From a virus, in the IMG/VR virus record IMGVR_UViG_3300032093_000002, positions 248,001-312,000 of that record: a stretch of DNA of 64,000 nucleotides; one strand, given 5' to 3'. Shown one piece after another: positions 7,261 through 15,198 of the stretch. The position numbers and the translations under genes were made by a program. Each line of letters starts with the position of its first letter. The first letter of the stretch is position 1. Under the pieces are notes generated by a model that worked only from the letters and a program-made list of their open reading frames with translations, had not been told where the DNA came from and made no database searches.

Positions 7261-8110
7261 CAAAATCAAGTTCTGGTTGATTTTTTTTATCTATAAAATG
7301 TTGAACTCTTTTTCGAGCGACTTCCGCATAATTAGGACTGAGTTCAATCCCTATCCACCTTCTATCTAATATCTCTGCCGCACATGCACTTGTTCCACTT
7401 CCCATGAATGGGTCAAGAACCAAATCGTTCTTATAGGTTAATATTTTTATGGCTTTCGCTGGAATATCCATTGAGAAGGTTGCCTTGGTAAGTTGTTTTG
7501 TATCAGCGAAATAGTCCCATTGACCATATACTAAATCCATAAACTCACGTTTTTGCTCCTCAGTATACATTGTCTTATTTCTTTTTTTTCCATCCTCACT
7601 CTCGATTTCCTCAACAACTCCAACCCATTGCGGCTCCCCCTTAATCTTTTTGATTCTATCTTTTTTATATGCTAAAATCACACATTCTTTCGGATTGTAG
7701 ATATAAGGAGAGGACGGTGACATCCATGAGCCCCAAGCAGTGGTCTTACTTCTATGTGGTGAGTTTTCATTCAGGTCAACCAGTCCGTAAAACTTATAAC
7801 CAATTTTTTGCATGATTGACCATAATTCCGAAACCATGAAAATTCTCCCACCTTTATCTTGTCTATTGATTTCATAAGGTATGTTCAGGGCAATTCTTCC
7901 GTCGTCTTTCAAAAGTCTGAAAGCTTGGGTCAACCATTTTTTTGAAAATTCCTTGTAATCTTCAAATTGAACGTCGTCGTCATGAACATCGTATTCGATT
8001 CCAACACCATACGGTGGTGATGTTACAATTAAATCAATTGATTTCTCAGGTAGGGTCTTCATGACTTCAACACAATCTCCTTGAGTTATTTTTCTTATAT
8101 AATTTTCCAT
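7247..8110 (-). CDS. site-specific DNA methyltransferase (N4/N6, beta-class order)
   Basis: 287 residues. The catalytic motif IV, DLIVTSPPYGV, is at about residues 27-37, and the SAM-binding motif I, LDPFMGSGTSACAA, lies near the C-terminus (about 235-250), followed by WIGIELSPNYAEVA. This order is that of beta-class amino-methyltransferases, which modify adenine N6 or cytosine N4. It is the last gene of the early-type operon and overlaps its upstream neighbour as TAATG. No partner nuclease is visible nearby, so self-protection of phage DNA against host restriction, or regulation, is the simplest role. Confidence 0.9.
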   Translation of the reverse strand: MENYIRKITQGDCVEVMKTLPEKSIDLIVTSPPYGVGIEYDVHDDDVQFEDYKEFSKKWLTQAFRLLKDDGRIALNIPYEINRQDKGGRIFMVSELWSIMQKIGYKFYGLVDLNENSPHRSKTTAWGSWMSPSSPYIYNPKECVILAYKKDRIKKIKGEPQWVGVVEEIESEDGKKRNKTMYTEEQKREFMDLVYGQWDYFADTKQLTKATFSMDIPAKAIKILTYKNDLVLDPFMGSGTSACAAEILDRRWIGIELSPNYAEVARKRVQHFIDKKNQPELDFEKEV

Positions 8111-8511
8111 TACAACTTTCCCTCTTGTTTCATTTGTTCTCTAATCTTTGTTGCAGAGATATCATGAATGTCCTGAGGTGGAACATGTTCAATAATATCA
8201 TAACCTACTCCTCTTCCAAAATTGACAGATTCAATATCGGGTATGACAATTACTTTTACCGTTTGGTCACTGAGCAATTGCCATAATTCTTTTTTTATGT
8301 TCGCCTCAACTTCTTGAGCGGAAAAAGGATTTTTTTCATCAGGGGCAATATCCCTAATACAAATCAAAACATTTTTACCTTCGTTGAGTCTTTGGTCAAT
8401 CAACCATCTGTGTCCAGCATGCCACGGTTGCCATCTTCCGATAAACATGGAATACTGTTTTGCCCCCGTGTTTTTTAACTTAGGGTCACCCTCTACGTGA
8501 ATTTTTTGCAT
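8110..8511 (-). CDS. HIGH-type nucleotidyltransferase
   Basis: 133 residues. The N-terminal region has FIGRWQPWHAGHRWLI with the HxGH nucleotide-binding motif, and the end has ISATKIREQM, the ISxTxIR motif of cytidylyltransferase-like enzymes. NMN adenylyltransferase, phosphopantetheine adenylyltransferase and glycerol-3-phosphate cytidylyltransferase share this fold; the substrate cannot be decided. It overlaps the APS-kinase-like gene by 26 nt, so the two are tightly linked and may act on the same small molecule. Confidence 0.8.
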   Translation of the reverse strand: MQKIHVEGDPKLKNTGAKQYSMFIGRWQPWHAGHRWLIDQRLNEGKNVLICIRDIAPDEKNPFSAQEVEANIKKELWQLLSDQTVKVIVIPDIESVNFGRGVGYDIIEHVPPQDIHDISATKIREQMKQEGKL

Positions 8512-8935
8512 AGTCTAAAACTTTTTTTGCAGATACCTCAACACTTTCATTTGTGGTGTCGATACTAAGATATCTTTCGGTAGGTGCCTCATATTCTTTA
8601 ACAAAGAAACTTTCTCTTCCTCTTACCTCTGTTGTATGAATATAAACCTCAACCATATTATCCCCCATCTTCTGTTTGAACTTGTCTCGTTGGTCTTTGT
8701 AAGGGGAAACCAACGATACTAATACATCTTTACCTTTGTTGTGAAGGTATTGAGCGATTTGTTGTGCGAGTTCTATGTTCTTTCTTCTCCCTGTTTCAGA
8801 ATAATCTTTATTATCGAATAAATCTCTTAGGTCATCACCGTCGATATGAAATATTCTATGGTCTCTAATGTCCAAGATTTCGTTACAGATTGTTGTTTTG
8901 CCAGCACCAGGCTGTCCTGTTAACCAGTATATCAT
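8486..8935 (-). CDS. adenylylsulfate-kinase-like P-loop kinase (CysC fold)
   Basis: 149 residues. It begins with YWLTGQPGAGKTTIC, a perfect Walker A motif at about residues 3-17, followed by FHIDGDDLRDLF and later GRRKNIELAQ, both typical of APS kinases. The C-terminal EVYIHTTEVRGRESFFVKEYEAP corresponds to the lid region. It may phosphorylate adenylylsulfate, or a related adenylylated substrate made by the adjacent nucleotidyltransferase. Phage versions are known from several large T4-like phages. It is coupled as ATGA to the upstream small membrane protein. Confidence 0.8.
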   Translation of the reverse strand: MIYWLTGQPGAGKTTICNEILDIRDHRIFHIDGDDLRDLFDNKDYSETGRRKNIELAQQIAQYLHNKGKDVLVSLVSPYKDQRDKFKQKMGDNMVEVYIHTTEVRGRESFFVKEYEAPTERYLSIDTTNESVEVSAKKVLDYAKNSRRG

Positions 8936-9114
8936 TTTTTGTCCTCCAATTGTTTTATTCTCAATTCATTAACGAATGATGAACCCATCCAAAGAAGTGT
9001 AATGAACTGCCAAGTAAAGTCTTTACCATCAATAAAAGAAAGTATTATCGAACCTATCACACCAATAAAACCTAACAAGAAACAGGTCTTTGCTAGTAAA
9101 CTCAATTTATTCAT
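8932..9114 (-). CDS. 60-aa two-span membrane protein
   Basis: It has two hydrophobic segments (residues about 7-27 and 34-48) and a charged tail ending NELRIKQLEDKK. It overlaps the DUF3310 gene by 8 nt upstream and the kinase as ATGA downstream, which supports real translation. A plus-strand ORF at nearly the same coordinates is a shadow. No function is recognised. Confidence 0.6.
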   Translation of the reverse strand: MNKLSLLAKTCFLLGFIGVIGSIILSFIDGKDFTWQFITLLWMGSSFVNELRIKQLEDKK

Positions 9115-9334
9115 TTTCTAAATTTTGTATTTTTCGGTTTAAGTAAAATGAAGCCTTTTTGAGGTCTTCTAATTCTTTTGAAGAATCTTTTTTACCGGCT
9201 CTTGCAACGTATTTGACTACATTGAAGAGATATGCATCTTTGTGTAACTCCCAAGCCTCACAAACTTTAATCACCTCGTAAGGATTTTCTTCTCCACCAT
9301 AATGATTCGGGTGGTTTACCATTTCTTTACTCAT
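9107..9334 (-). CDS. DUF3310 family protein
   Basis: 75 residues. The start MVNHPNHYGG, the middle YEVIKVCEAWELHKDAYLF and FNVVKYVARAGKKD followed by ELEDLKKASFYLNRKI are the conserved elements of DUF3310, a small phage family sometimes labelled nucleotide kinase-like. The biochemical activity is not established. It sits inside the operon of small early-type genes and overlaps its neighbours on both sides. Confidence 0.85.
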   Translation of the reverse strand: MSKEMVNHPNHYGGEENPYEVIKVCEAWELHKDAYLFNVVKYVARAGKKDSSKELEDLKKASFYLNRKIQNLENE

Positions 9335-9522
9335 TATCTAGCATTTAAAGTTGAATCTGAGATTTGACTGTGATTTGTGGGATATGAATCCAATTCTTTT
9401 TTTATGAACTCTTCTTGGATGTGATTTTGATTTTCATAGTTAACCAAATAAATTATAATTGTTACCCAAGAAGCTAACAAAATAGACAAGTATATTTTAA
9501 GTCCATCATCTAATTTGTTCAT
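9334..9522 (-). CDS. 62-aa single-span membrane protein
   Basis: The start MNKLDDGLKIY at 9522 is preferred over the ATG at 9537 because it forms an ATGA overlap with the preceding small gene. A single membrane helix occupies about residues 9-28 (IYLSILLASWVTIIIYLV), followed by a polar, charged tail. Its stop overlaps the start of the DUF3310 gene. No function is recognised. Confidence 0.55.
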   Translation of the reverse strand: MNKLDDGLKIYLSILLASWVTIIIYLVNYENQNHIQEEFIKKELDSYPTNHSQISDSTLNAR

Positions 9523-9644
9523 TTTTTTGAGCCCCATTTGTTTTCCATGTATTCAATATATCTATGAGTCTTATTTCCATTATACAACATCCATACAATG
9601 TAATAGTCAAACCACCAATCTATTTTTTTTAATATTTTTTTCAA
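9519..9644 (-). CDS. 41-aa aromatic/basic small protein, TTG start
   Basis: The frame runs from TTG at 9644 to TGA at 9519, with no in-frame ATG near the start. It lies 5 nt after the preceding gene and overlaps the next one as ATGA, filling the only gap in the operon. The sequence is rich in Lys, Trp and Tyr (KKIDWWFDYYIVWMLYNG) and ends in KWGSKK. No family is recognised. Confidence 0.5.
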   Translation of the reverse strand: MKKILKKIDWWFDYYIVWMLYNGNKTHRYIEYMENKWGSKK

Positions 9645-9649
9645 TGTAA

Positions 9650-9838
9650 TTAAATTTCTTCTACGTTTTGAACGTGAAAGTCTTCACCTCCTGATGTTTC
9701 TTTTTGCCAATGGTCGTCATTGTCATCAATCTCACCACTCTCAACCATTTCGATTGCCTCATCTTCAGTCTCGGCTTCAACGGTGTAGGTGACATATTCA
9801 TCAATAGTTCTCACACCTACGATTGTGAATCTTTTCAT
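9650..9838 (-). CDS. 62-aa acidic small protein
   Basis: It contains YTVEAETEDEAIEMVESG, a beta-alpha pattern seen in many small phage proteins with a V-E-A-x-(S/T)-x-x-E-A repeat. The C-terminus is acidic with a Trp (DDHWQKE). No catalytic motif is visible. It is within the tightly spaced operon (1-nt gap to the upstream gene). Confidence 0.6.
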   Translation of the reverse strand: MKRFTIVGVRTIDEYVTYTVEAETEDEAIEMVESGEIDDNDDHWQKETSGGEDFHVQNVEEI

Positions 9839-9839
9839 A

Positions 9840-10055
9840 TTATAAAAAGTATTTTTGTAATGTTTCTAATTTATCATCGGCATCCACCAACATTTGGAGT
9901 GCTTCTTCAGCATTTTTATAGAAATCTCCTGTAGAGTGGTCTCCAATTCCTGATGCATGATTTGATAACAATTCCAAAGTAAGTAATGCTTTGGCTTTTT
10001 GTGCTTCAGCTTCTAAACGAAGCATTTCGATTAAATGATTCTTAACGTTTCCCAT
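9840..10055 (-). CDS. 71-aa helical small protein
   Basis: Almost entirely predicted helix, with an Ala/Glu/Leu-rich stretch (MLRLEAEAQKAKALLTLELL) and a C-terminal amphipathic helix. A coiled-coil or oligomeric helical protein is likely. It shares one base (TAATG) with the upstream gene. No family is recognised. Confidence 0.55.
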   Translation of the reverse strand: MGNVKNHLIEMLRLEAEAQKAKALLTLELLSNHASGIGDHSTGDFYKNAEEALQMLVDADDKLETLQKYFL

Positions 10056-10288
10056 TATTGTTTGTTTTTATGTTTTTCAGATTTTTGACCCTTCTTGTAG
10101 GGTTTCTTTTCTACTTGTTCGGTTACTTGCTCTGTAGTTTTAGTTTTACGGTTTACAAGTTTCCATTCTGATTTGGGAATATATGCCCACATACTCCCAA
10201 CCATGTTGTAAGCGGTTTTGTCATCAACTCTTTTGATGTCACCGACCTCAACGTCTTTCGATGCTTTTAAAGCTTTAATACACTTCAT
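10055..10288 (-). CDS. 77-aa small beta protein with basic tail
   Basis: The first 45 residues look like a small beta-barrel (VGDIKRVDDKTAYNMV, then WAYIPKSEWKL), a pattern frequent in phage proteins. The tail is strongly basic (KKPYKKGQKSEKHKNKQ), which suggests nucleic-acid contact. It overlaps the upstream gene by 14 nt. Function unknown. Confidence 0.6.
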   Translation of the reverse strand: MKCIKALKASKDVEVGDIKRVDDKTAYNMVGSMWAYIPKSEWKLVNRKTKTTEQVTEQVEKKPYKKGQKSEKHKNKQ

Positions 10289-10487
10289 TGGTTTTTTCCT
10301 CCATGTTTTTTATAGTTAATAGAATTTCTTTTTCGTTTTTTCCACTTTTGTAATATTCATAAACTTTTGAACTCAGTTCATCTTCAAAAATTAACATATC
10401 ACTTTTTCCATAATAATCTTTAAGACTATTGTTTTCAAGTGCTTTCAATGTGTATTCAGCTGAAATAATTCTTTTGTTGAATCCCAT
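10275..10487 (-). CDS. 70-aa small protein, first gene of a transcript
   Basis: It starts MGFNKRIISAEYTLKALENN and continues as a mixed helical protein; no family is recognised. A clean host-type promoter (10492-10523) ends just 4 nt before its ATG, so the mRNA should be nearly leaderless and this gene should head the transcript that runs down to the terminator at 7238. Confidence 0.6.
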   Translation of the reverse strand: MGFNKRIISAEYTLKALENNSLKDYYGKSDMLIFEDELSSKVYEYYKSGKNEKEILLTIKNMEEKTNEVY

Positions 10488-10491
10488 AAAA

Positions 10492-10523
10492 CAAAAATAA
10501 TAATTTTATAGTTCAGAGTCAAA
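10492..10523 (-). promoter_or_regulatory. Bacteroidota-type promoter of the 10487-7247 operon
   Basis: On the minus strand TTTG (10523-10520), a 20-nt spacer and TATTTTTG (10499-10492) match TTTG / TAnnTTTG. It overlaps the end of the upstream gene. Confidence 0.6.
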
Positions 10524-11285
10524 ATTATTTATTTTTTCTAAATTAACAATCTGAAAAACGTATGCCATTATTTTTCTTTTCATTATGGGTAAGAAAGTTT
10601 CCTCCATTGGGAAATCATTCGTGGACTTCAATTCAAAAATAGGTAAATCTTTAAAATGTTCTTCTTCATTCCAAGTTGAGAAGGTTTCTATAATTGAGTT
10701 CAACGTTACATCACTTGGTAATGTGTTGTATATGAGGTTTAAATAAATTTTACTATTGAAATTCTCGTTCTCGGGTTTTTTTATTTCATATTCCCAAATG
10801 AAAATTTCATTCAAGGATTTTTTGAAATAGTAAACATACCCCTTCCCCGCGGCTAAATTATTTTTATTTCTTTTGAGACTGAGGTCCATGTGGTCGTAAG
10901 CCATGTTCCAAATTGACTTAGCCATATTGAAGGCGTCAAATAATTTGTTACCAGAATATTTGATTGTCTTGTCAAGTTCATTGGATTCAGAATCACTTAA
11001 TTGTCTTGGTTTTTTTTGAACCAATTCTTTAAGAAGAATCTCATCATCACATGACTCGAATGTCTTATTTGTAAGTAGTAACCTATTTTCTTTGACAAGT
11101 GATTGTATGTTAGCCAAATGAAGTGAAAGTTCTACAAAGTCAGGATAAATTTGTAGATTGTTGAAATTGTTTTCGCACTTCTGAAGGTAATCCAATAAAG
11201 TATATTTGTTGTATTCGAAGTCAACAGGTTTTTTCAACATCCAATCGGGCTTCAATCTGAACGGTTGTTTCTTTTGTCTAGCCAT
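10506..11285 (-). CDS. hypothetical protein, 259 aa
   Basis: A helical, Lys/Asn-rich protein beginning MARQKKQPFRLKPDWMLKKPVDFEYN and containing YTLLDYLQKCENNFN. No catalytic motif, signal peptide or membrane helix is seen. The opening pattern, a basic stretch followed by P-D-W-x-L-x-x-P, is seen in hypothetical proteins of large phages, but I cannot name a family. It lies between the WCT-domain gene and the small-gene operon. Confidence 0.55.
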   Translation of the reverse strand: MARQKKQPFRLKPDWMLKKPVDFEYNKYTLLDYLQKCENNFNNLQIYPDFVELSLHLANIQSLVKENRLLLTNKTFESCDDEILLKELVQKKPRQLSDSESNELDKTIKYSGNKLFDAFNMAKSIWNMAYDHMDLSLKRNKNNLAAGKGYVYYFKKSLNEIFIWEYEIKKPENENFNSKIYLNLIYNTLPSDVTLNSIIETFSTWNEEEHFKDLPIFELKSTNDFPMEETFLPIMKRKIMAYVFQIVNLEKINNFDSEL

Positions 11286-11311
11286 AACAAAAAGATAATT
11301 TATTATAACTA

Positions 11312-13075
11312 TTAATCAATTCTCATTACGTAAAACCATTGGTCTTGAATTTTCACCTCATCAGCATTCCCATCGTAAGAATTAAGTGTTTGCCCAAATC
11401 CATCAGCATCTATCACCCCTTGTATAAATTCATCTTTGTCTATAAATTGTTCCCAGTCAATCCCATGCTCATTTAAAAAACCTTCGGGGTCTCTCATAAC
11501 ATCATCAACTAATTCATCAACTTTTTCTTCAACCAAATCATCAGGGAATTCTCCATCAGGGTCGTTCTCAATATCATCGATTTCATCCTGATATTCTACT
11601 ATCAATTCACTTAGTTCATCTATTTTATCTTGAATCGAATCATCATCTCCCCCGTCCCCAATTAGTTCCTCAAATCTCTCAATTTCTACTTCGGTTCTTT
11701 TTATTCTCATTTTGAGAATTTCGATTTCTTCTTTTTGTTTGGAAGATAATTGTCTCTCACTTTCATCCAAATAAACCTCAGGATTTTGATATACATCGTC
11801 CCCTAAGTAGTCTCTTGCATAGTCCGCGACTTGTTCATCGTCAATGAAACCTCTCGCAAACCCACTACTGAAACCGCCATAACCAATATCGTCAATTAAT
11901 GAATCCACCCTTTCCTCACAACTTGATTGCATTTCACCCTCCGTTCCCACCGCATATTTTCTATCACTCAAACCTGCATCTATTACCTCAAATTCCGTGC
12001 AATCATAATACTCTCCTGTGGGTATTATGTTGTATACATCAATTTTTTCCTCTAATTCATTCAACTCATCCTCTAAGTCACTGATTTCGTCTAAAATGTC
12101 TGTTTCTACTTCCTCACTATTATCGTATTGGTTTTTAAGTCTCTCGATTTCATCTTTAAGTCTCTGAATTTCTATTCTGTCCTCATTTGTCAACGCTGAA
12201 ACGTCACTTGTGTCAACCAACCAATCTAAAAGGGCGTGGGCTTTCAAACCCTCTTCAGGACAATCGGGACCAAGAGCCCATTCATTTTCCATCCTTCTCT
12301 CCTCAGCATCGTCTCTCATTTGCCTTAATATTCTTGCTTGTCTTAGTGCTTCTTGTCTCTCTTTTTCTTTTTTCGCGGCTTCTTTGTCATTAAAAATCTT
12401 TATTTGTTCAGAATACTCTGAGTTCATGTATTCAGTTATCTGATTAATTATCTCATTGTATTTAGCGGTGCCCACATGAGCAGGATATATATTTGTTTGT
12501 TGGTCTGTGGCCGTGAAAAAACTTTTGTTACCGTCAAATTTGTTGAGCAAGGCTACTTTGTAGAATGGGTCAGATGAATCAGCACTTCTATCTAAAATAT
12601 AAAACAATTTACCCTCTGTGTTATAATAATTGAATTGGTGGTCTGAACTTGCCACGGTGCACCACTTTGTTCCTTTACCGTAATAGCATGAAGCCTGATG
12701 TGTTTGAGGATTCACAACAAAAAATCTTCCATCATCGAAAACAACTTTACCACCCTCAACTTGTTTATAATCTCTTCTTGGTCTGTTCGCATATTTTTGT
12801 AATTCATCACTGAGTTCGGAAACACTTTTATATGAATTAATATCAGTTTTAGGTAGGTTTGATGAAATCTTATCAAATTCTCTAAGTTTTCTGACTAAGT
12901 CTTGAAAGTTAGATTCAAAGTTCATCACCTCAAAGTTTTTGGCAACCCAATCCCAAAATTTTTGAGGAACGTTATCAATGATTTTTTTCAATTGCTCCTC
13001 AGAAAATTTCGTTCCATACTTAGCTTTGAGTTCTTCTGATTTGTTTTCTAATATTAATTCTAAAATTTTCATCAA
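11312..13075 (-). CDS. WCT-domain protein with coiled coils and acidic tail
   Basis: 587 residues. The leader MMKILELILENKSEE resembles a capsid-targeting sequence with an (I/L)-x-E site. Residues about 125-200 form a module with YGKGTKWCTVAS, then FNYYNTEGKLFYILD, which recurs in the gene at 27952. A long coiled coil follows (KKEKERQEALRQARILRQMR and IQRLKDEIERLKNQ), then a very acidic C-terminal half. A late-type box is 10 nt upstream. The size, charge and leader suggest a packaged or virion-associated protein; the activity of the WCT module is unknown. Confidence 0.55.
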   Translation of the reverse strand: MMKILELILENKSEELKAKYGTKFSEEQLKKIIDNVPQKFWDWVAKNFEVMNFESNFQDLVRKLREFDKISSNLPKTDINSYKSVSELSDELQKYANRPRRDYKQVEGGKVVFDDGRFFVVNPQTHQASCYYGKGTKWCTVASSDHQFNYYNTEGKLFYILDRSADSSDPFYKVALLNKFDGNKSFFTATDQQTNIYPAHVGTAKYNEIINQITEYMNSEYSEQIKIFNDKEAAKKEKERQEALRQARILRQMRDDAEERRMENEWALGPDCPEEGLKAHALLDWLVDTSDVSALTNEDRIEIQRLKDEIERLKNQYDNSEEVETDILDEISDLEDELNELEEKIDVYNIIPTGEYYDCTEFEVIDAGLSDRKYAVGTEGEMQSSCEERVDSLIDDIGYGGFSSGFARGFIDDEQVADYARDYLGDDVYQNPEVYLDESERQLSSKQKEEIEILKMRIKRTEVEIERFEELIGDGGDDDSIQDKIDELSELIVEYQDEIDDIENDPDGEFPDDLVEEKVDELVDDVMRDPEGFLNEHGIDWEQFIDKDEFIQGVIDADGFGQTLNSYDGNADEVKIQDQWFYVMRID

Positions 13076-13085
13076 GTTTTCTTTA

Positions 13086-13092
13086 ATAAATA
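13086..13092 (-). promoter_or_regulatory. TATTTAT late-type box upstream of the 11312-13075 gene
   Basis: On the minus strand TATTTAT ends 10 nt before the ATG at 13075. No -33 element is seen. Confidence 0.45.
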
Positions 13093-13123
13093 TCTTTTTT
13101 TAATTATAATTGGTTGGAAGTAA

Positions 13124-13130
13124 TATTTAT
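13124..13130 (+). promoter_or_regulatory. TATTTAT box in the divergent spacer
   Basis: TATTTATATAAATA is nearly palindromic and lies 29 nt before the small gene at 13160, within the spacer shared with the minus-strand gene starting at 13075. Confidence 0.35.
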
Positions 13131-13159
13131 ATAAATAAAAACTAAAAAATCTTTTTACC

Positions 13160-13339
13160 ATGGGATGCGGATGTAAAAACAAACAGAATACCTCGCCTGA
13201 AGCTCAAAAGCTAGCTCAAGAGGCAGTTCAAAAAACAATTATGACCAAAAATCAAGAATTGAAAGAAACAGTTAAAAAAACTGTTGAAAAATATTATAAC
13301 ACCAACAAAGGACAAACTAACGGATACATTAGGGACTAA
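13160..13339 (+). CDS. 59-aa protein with N-terminal MGCGCK motif
   Basis: It starts MGCGCKNKQNTSPEAQ, with two Cys separated by one Gly, followed by a charged amphipathic helix (LKETVKKTVEKYY). It has its own intrinsic terminator just downstream and a TATTTAT box upstream, so it appears to be a separate transcription unit. Short phage proteins with an N-terminal Cys-rich motif may bind metal or be lipidated; neither is shown here. A second small protein of this style is at 30382. Confidence 0.6.
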   Translation: MGCGCKNKQNTSPEAQKLAQEAVQKTIMTKNQELKETVKKTVEKYYNTNKGQTNGYIRD

Positions 13340-13366
13340 TATGTCCACTTCACAAAAAAATAATTC

Positions 13367-13392
13367 AAGGGACAAAATTTGTCCCTTTTTTT
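13367..13392 (+). terminator. intrinsic terminator after the 59-aa gene
   Basis: AAGGGAC pairs with GTCCCTT across a 7-nt loop and is followed by a run of seven or more T. The next box (TATTTAT at 13394) begins immediately after it. Confidence 0.85.
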
Positions 13393-13393
13393 G

Positions 13394-13400
13394 TATTTAT
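13394..13400 (+). promoter_or_regulatory. TATTTAT late-type box, 5 nt before the 13406 ATG
   Basis: TATTTAT + 5 nt + ATG, placed between a terminator and a three-gene operon ending in two metallopeptidases. Confidence 0.5.
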
Positions 13401-13405
13401 ATGAT

Positions 13406-14416
13406 ATGGAAAATGAATATTCTATACGTGGTTTCTTGGAATCATTCAATAATAATGACTTGGATGTAAAAAAATATTTTGGTGATTATGAAACATGGTT
13501 CAATGTGTTGAAGAAAAGAGGTTTGATGGGTGAAATCGACCCGAAGAATGCTGCGGGTTCCGAAGATTGGCAAAATGAATATCTTTTGTGGTTATACGAT
13601 AATGATAGAGAAAAATATTACAAATGGATGAATGAGATTTTATCTGATGTTGTAATAGAAGGTAAAGATGTTTATTGGCAAGGTGACAGAGTTGATTTAG
13701 CAATTTTATTTTGTGATGATAGAAGAGACGGTCCGAGTAGAGATACAATTGAAAGTATTTTAGTTGGTGAGGATGTTTTCGAACCTTATTGGGACACAAC
13801 CGATGATGTTTACAGAGATGTCATTGAAGAACTAACCAAAGAGAATTTAGAAATTTTTAAAGAAAGGATTGTTAAAGAATTATCAGGTCAACAGTTGAGT
13901 CCTGATACGGAAGAAATGGAGTTAATAGCCACTGAGCAAGGACATGAAAATTATTGGACTATAGATTCAGAAAATGTGACGAGAATAATCGACGATGAGG
14001 AGTCCATGAATAGTTTACTAAAAGATGAGCTTGCCGATGTAAAATCTGATTTATACTCTGTTCATTCTAATTCATATAATTCTGCTTACGAAAGTGAGGT
14101 ATATAATAGCATTTTCAATAAATTGGATGAATATTTCAACACCGAAAAAAAACAATGGATAAATGTTCCCCACCCATACAAAAAAGAAACTGTGGTTGAA
14201 AAATTCAAAATACCAATATATGATTTCGAAGGTATCGTGAATGATTTTTTACATTCTAACAAAGGTTATGGAAATTCAGGAACACTTGATTACCATGGAA
14301 GTTTTATAGAAATAATTAGGGAAGAAAAGGATTGTCTCAGATTGTGGTTTCCTGATTACCCTGACTCAAGATTGCTTGACAAAAACATAAATGAAATATT
14401 TTCTGATTATTTTTAA
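13406..14416 (+). CDS. hypothetical protein, 336 aa, first gene of the metallopeptidase operon
   Basis: The ATG at 13406 is preferred to the upstream TTG because of the 5-nt spacing to the TATTTAT box. The N-terminus MENEYSIRGFLESFNNND could be a cleavable leader (FLE-S). The rest is acidic and helical with many Trp and Tyr residues; no known motif is recognised. It overlaps the next gene as TAATG, so it is translationally coupled to the zinc protease. A virion-associated role is inferred only from context. Confidence 0.6.
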   Translation: MENEYSIRGFLESFNNNDLDVKKYFGDYETWFNVLKKRGLMGEIDPKNAAGSEDWQNEYLLWLYDNDREKYYKWMNEILSDVVIEGKDVYWQGDRVDLAILFCDDRRDGPSRDTIESILVGEDVFEPYWDTTDDVYRDVIEELTKENLEIFKERIVKELSGQQLSPDTEEMELIATEQGHENYWTIDSENVTRIIDDEESMNSLLKDELADVKSDLYSVHSNSYNSAYESEVYNSIFNKLDEYFNTEKKQWINVPHPYKKETVVEKFKIPIYDFEGIVNDFLHSNKGYGNSGTLDYHGSFIEIIREEKDCLRLWFPDYPDSRLLDKNINEIFSDYF

Positions 14417-15198
14417 TGGCTTACGTAAAATACATATTAGTTGAACAAAGAGGCTTTACTCCAAGAAAAACTCCTCCACCAAACATCAAAAATATTTTAT
14501 CCCAAATAGAACTTTTCGAGATGTATCCAAAGATTTTTGCTCTTGTCATCAAAGACGACAAATTAAGAGCAAGAGTTTTTATGAGGTATCAGGAGTTTTA
14601 TGAGTCAGATTCCGAGACATTTAGAGGAAAAGGTTTCAAATGGTATGACTACGTGAAACATTACAAGAAAAAGACCAAGAAAGATTATTTCTCTTATCAT
14701 GAAGATTGGGCAGGTTATAATATCCCTTGTAACTCAATTGAATCTTGTATGAAAGTTATTCCAGACGTAAATTTTTATGATTTGATAATGTTTAGTGTAA
14801 TAGATACGATTAGAACGTTAGTAGGTGGAGAGGATTTCTATTTAATTGGTATTGACCAAAGTAATGGTGAAGACCCTTCACTTATTTTTCACGAAGTAGC
14901 ACATGGTCTTTGGTTTTCATCTCCAATTTATAAGAACAAACAAATGAAAAACATAGAAAGACTCGAGCCAAATGTAAGAGAATCGGTAGCAAGAAAAATA
15001 ACTGGTATGGGATATGGAGAAAATGTGGTAGATGATGAGATTCAAGCCTATTTATCTACAGGGATAGGAGATAACATGACAAGAATCAAAAACATCAAAC
15101 AAGCTCAATTACCTTTCAAACAAGTATTTGATTCTTATACAGGTAAAATCAAACCTAATAAAATAAACATAGATTGGAGGACTGATTTGAATGCCTAA
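14416..15198 (+). CDS. zinc metallopeptidase (HExxH), probable packaged effector
   Basis: 260 residues. The zinc motif FHEVAHGLW (HEVAH) is at about residue 158, and about 46 residues later VDDEIQAYLSTG supplies a candidate third ligand Glu, as in gluzincins. The leader MAYVKYILVEQRGF has the hydrophobic-x-E pattern. Substrate unknown: peptidoglycan peptides, host proteins or phage structural proteins are all possible. It is the middle gene of three and overlaps the next by 8 nt. Confidence 0.7.
   Translation: MAYVKYILVEQRGFTPRKTPPPNIKNILSQIELFEMYPKIFALVIKDDKLRARVFMRYQEFYESDSETFRGKGFKWYDYVKHYKKKTKKDYFSYHEDWAGYNIPCNSIESCMKVIPDVNFYDLIMFSVIDTIRTLVGGEDFYLIGIDQSNGEDPSLIFHEVAHGLWFSSPIYKNKQMKNIERLEPNVRESVARKITGMGYGENVVDDEIQAYLSTGIGDNMTRIKNIKQAQLPFKQVFDSYTGKIKPNKINIDWRTDLNA

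Noticed and set aside
12187-12393. Plus-strand ORFs of 60-77 aa antisense to the WCT-domain gene
   Set aside because: Low-complexity Leu/Ser/Pro products; shadows of a charged coiled-coil coding region.
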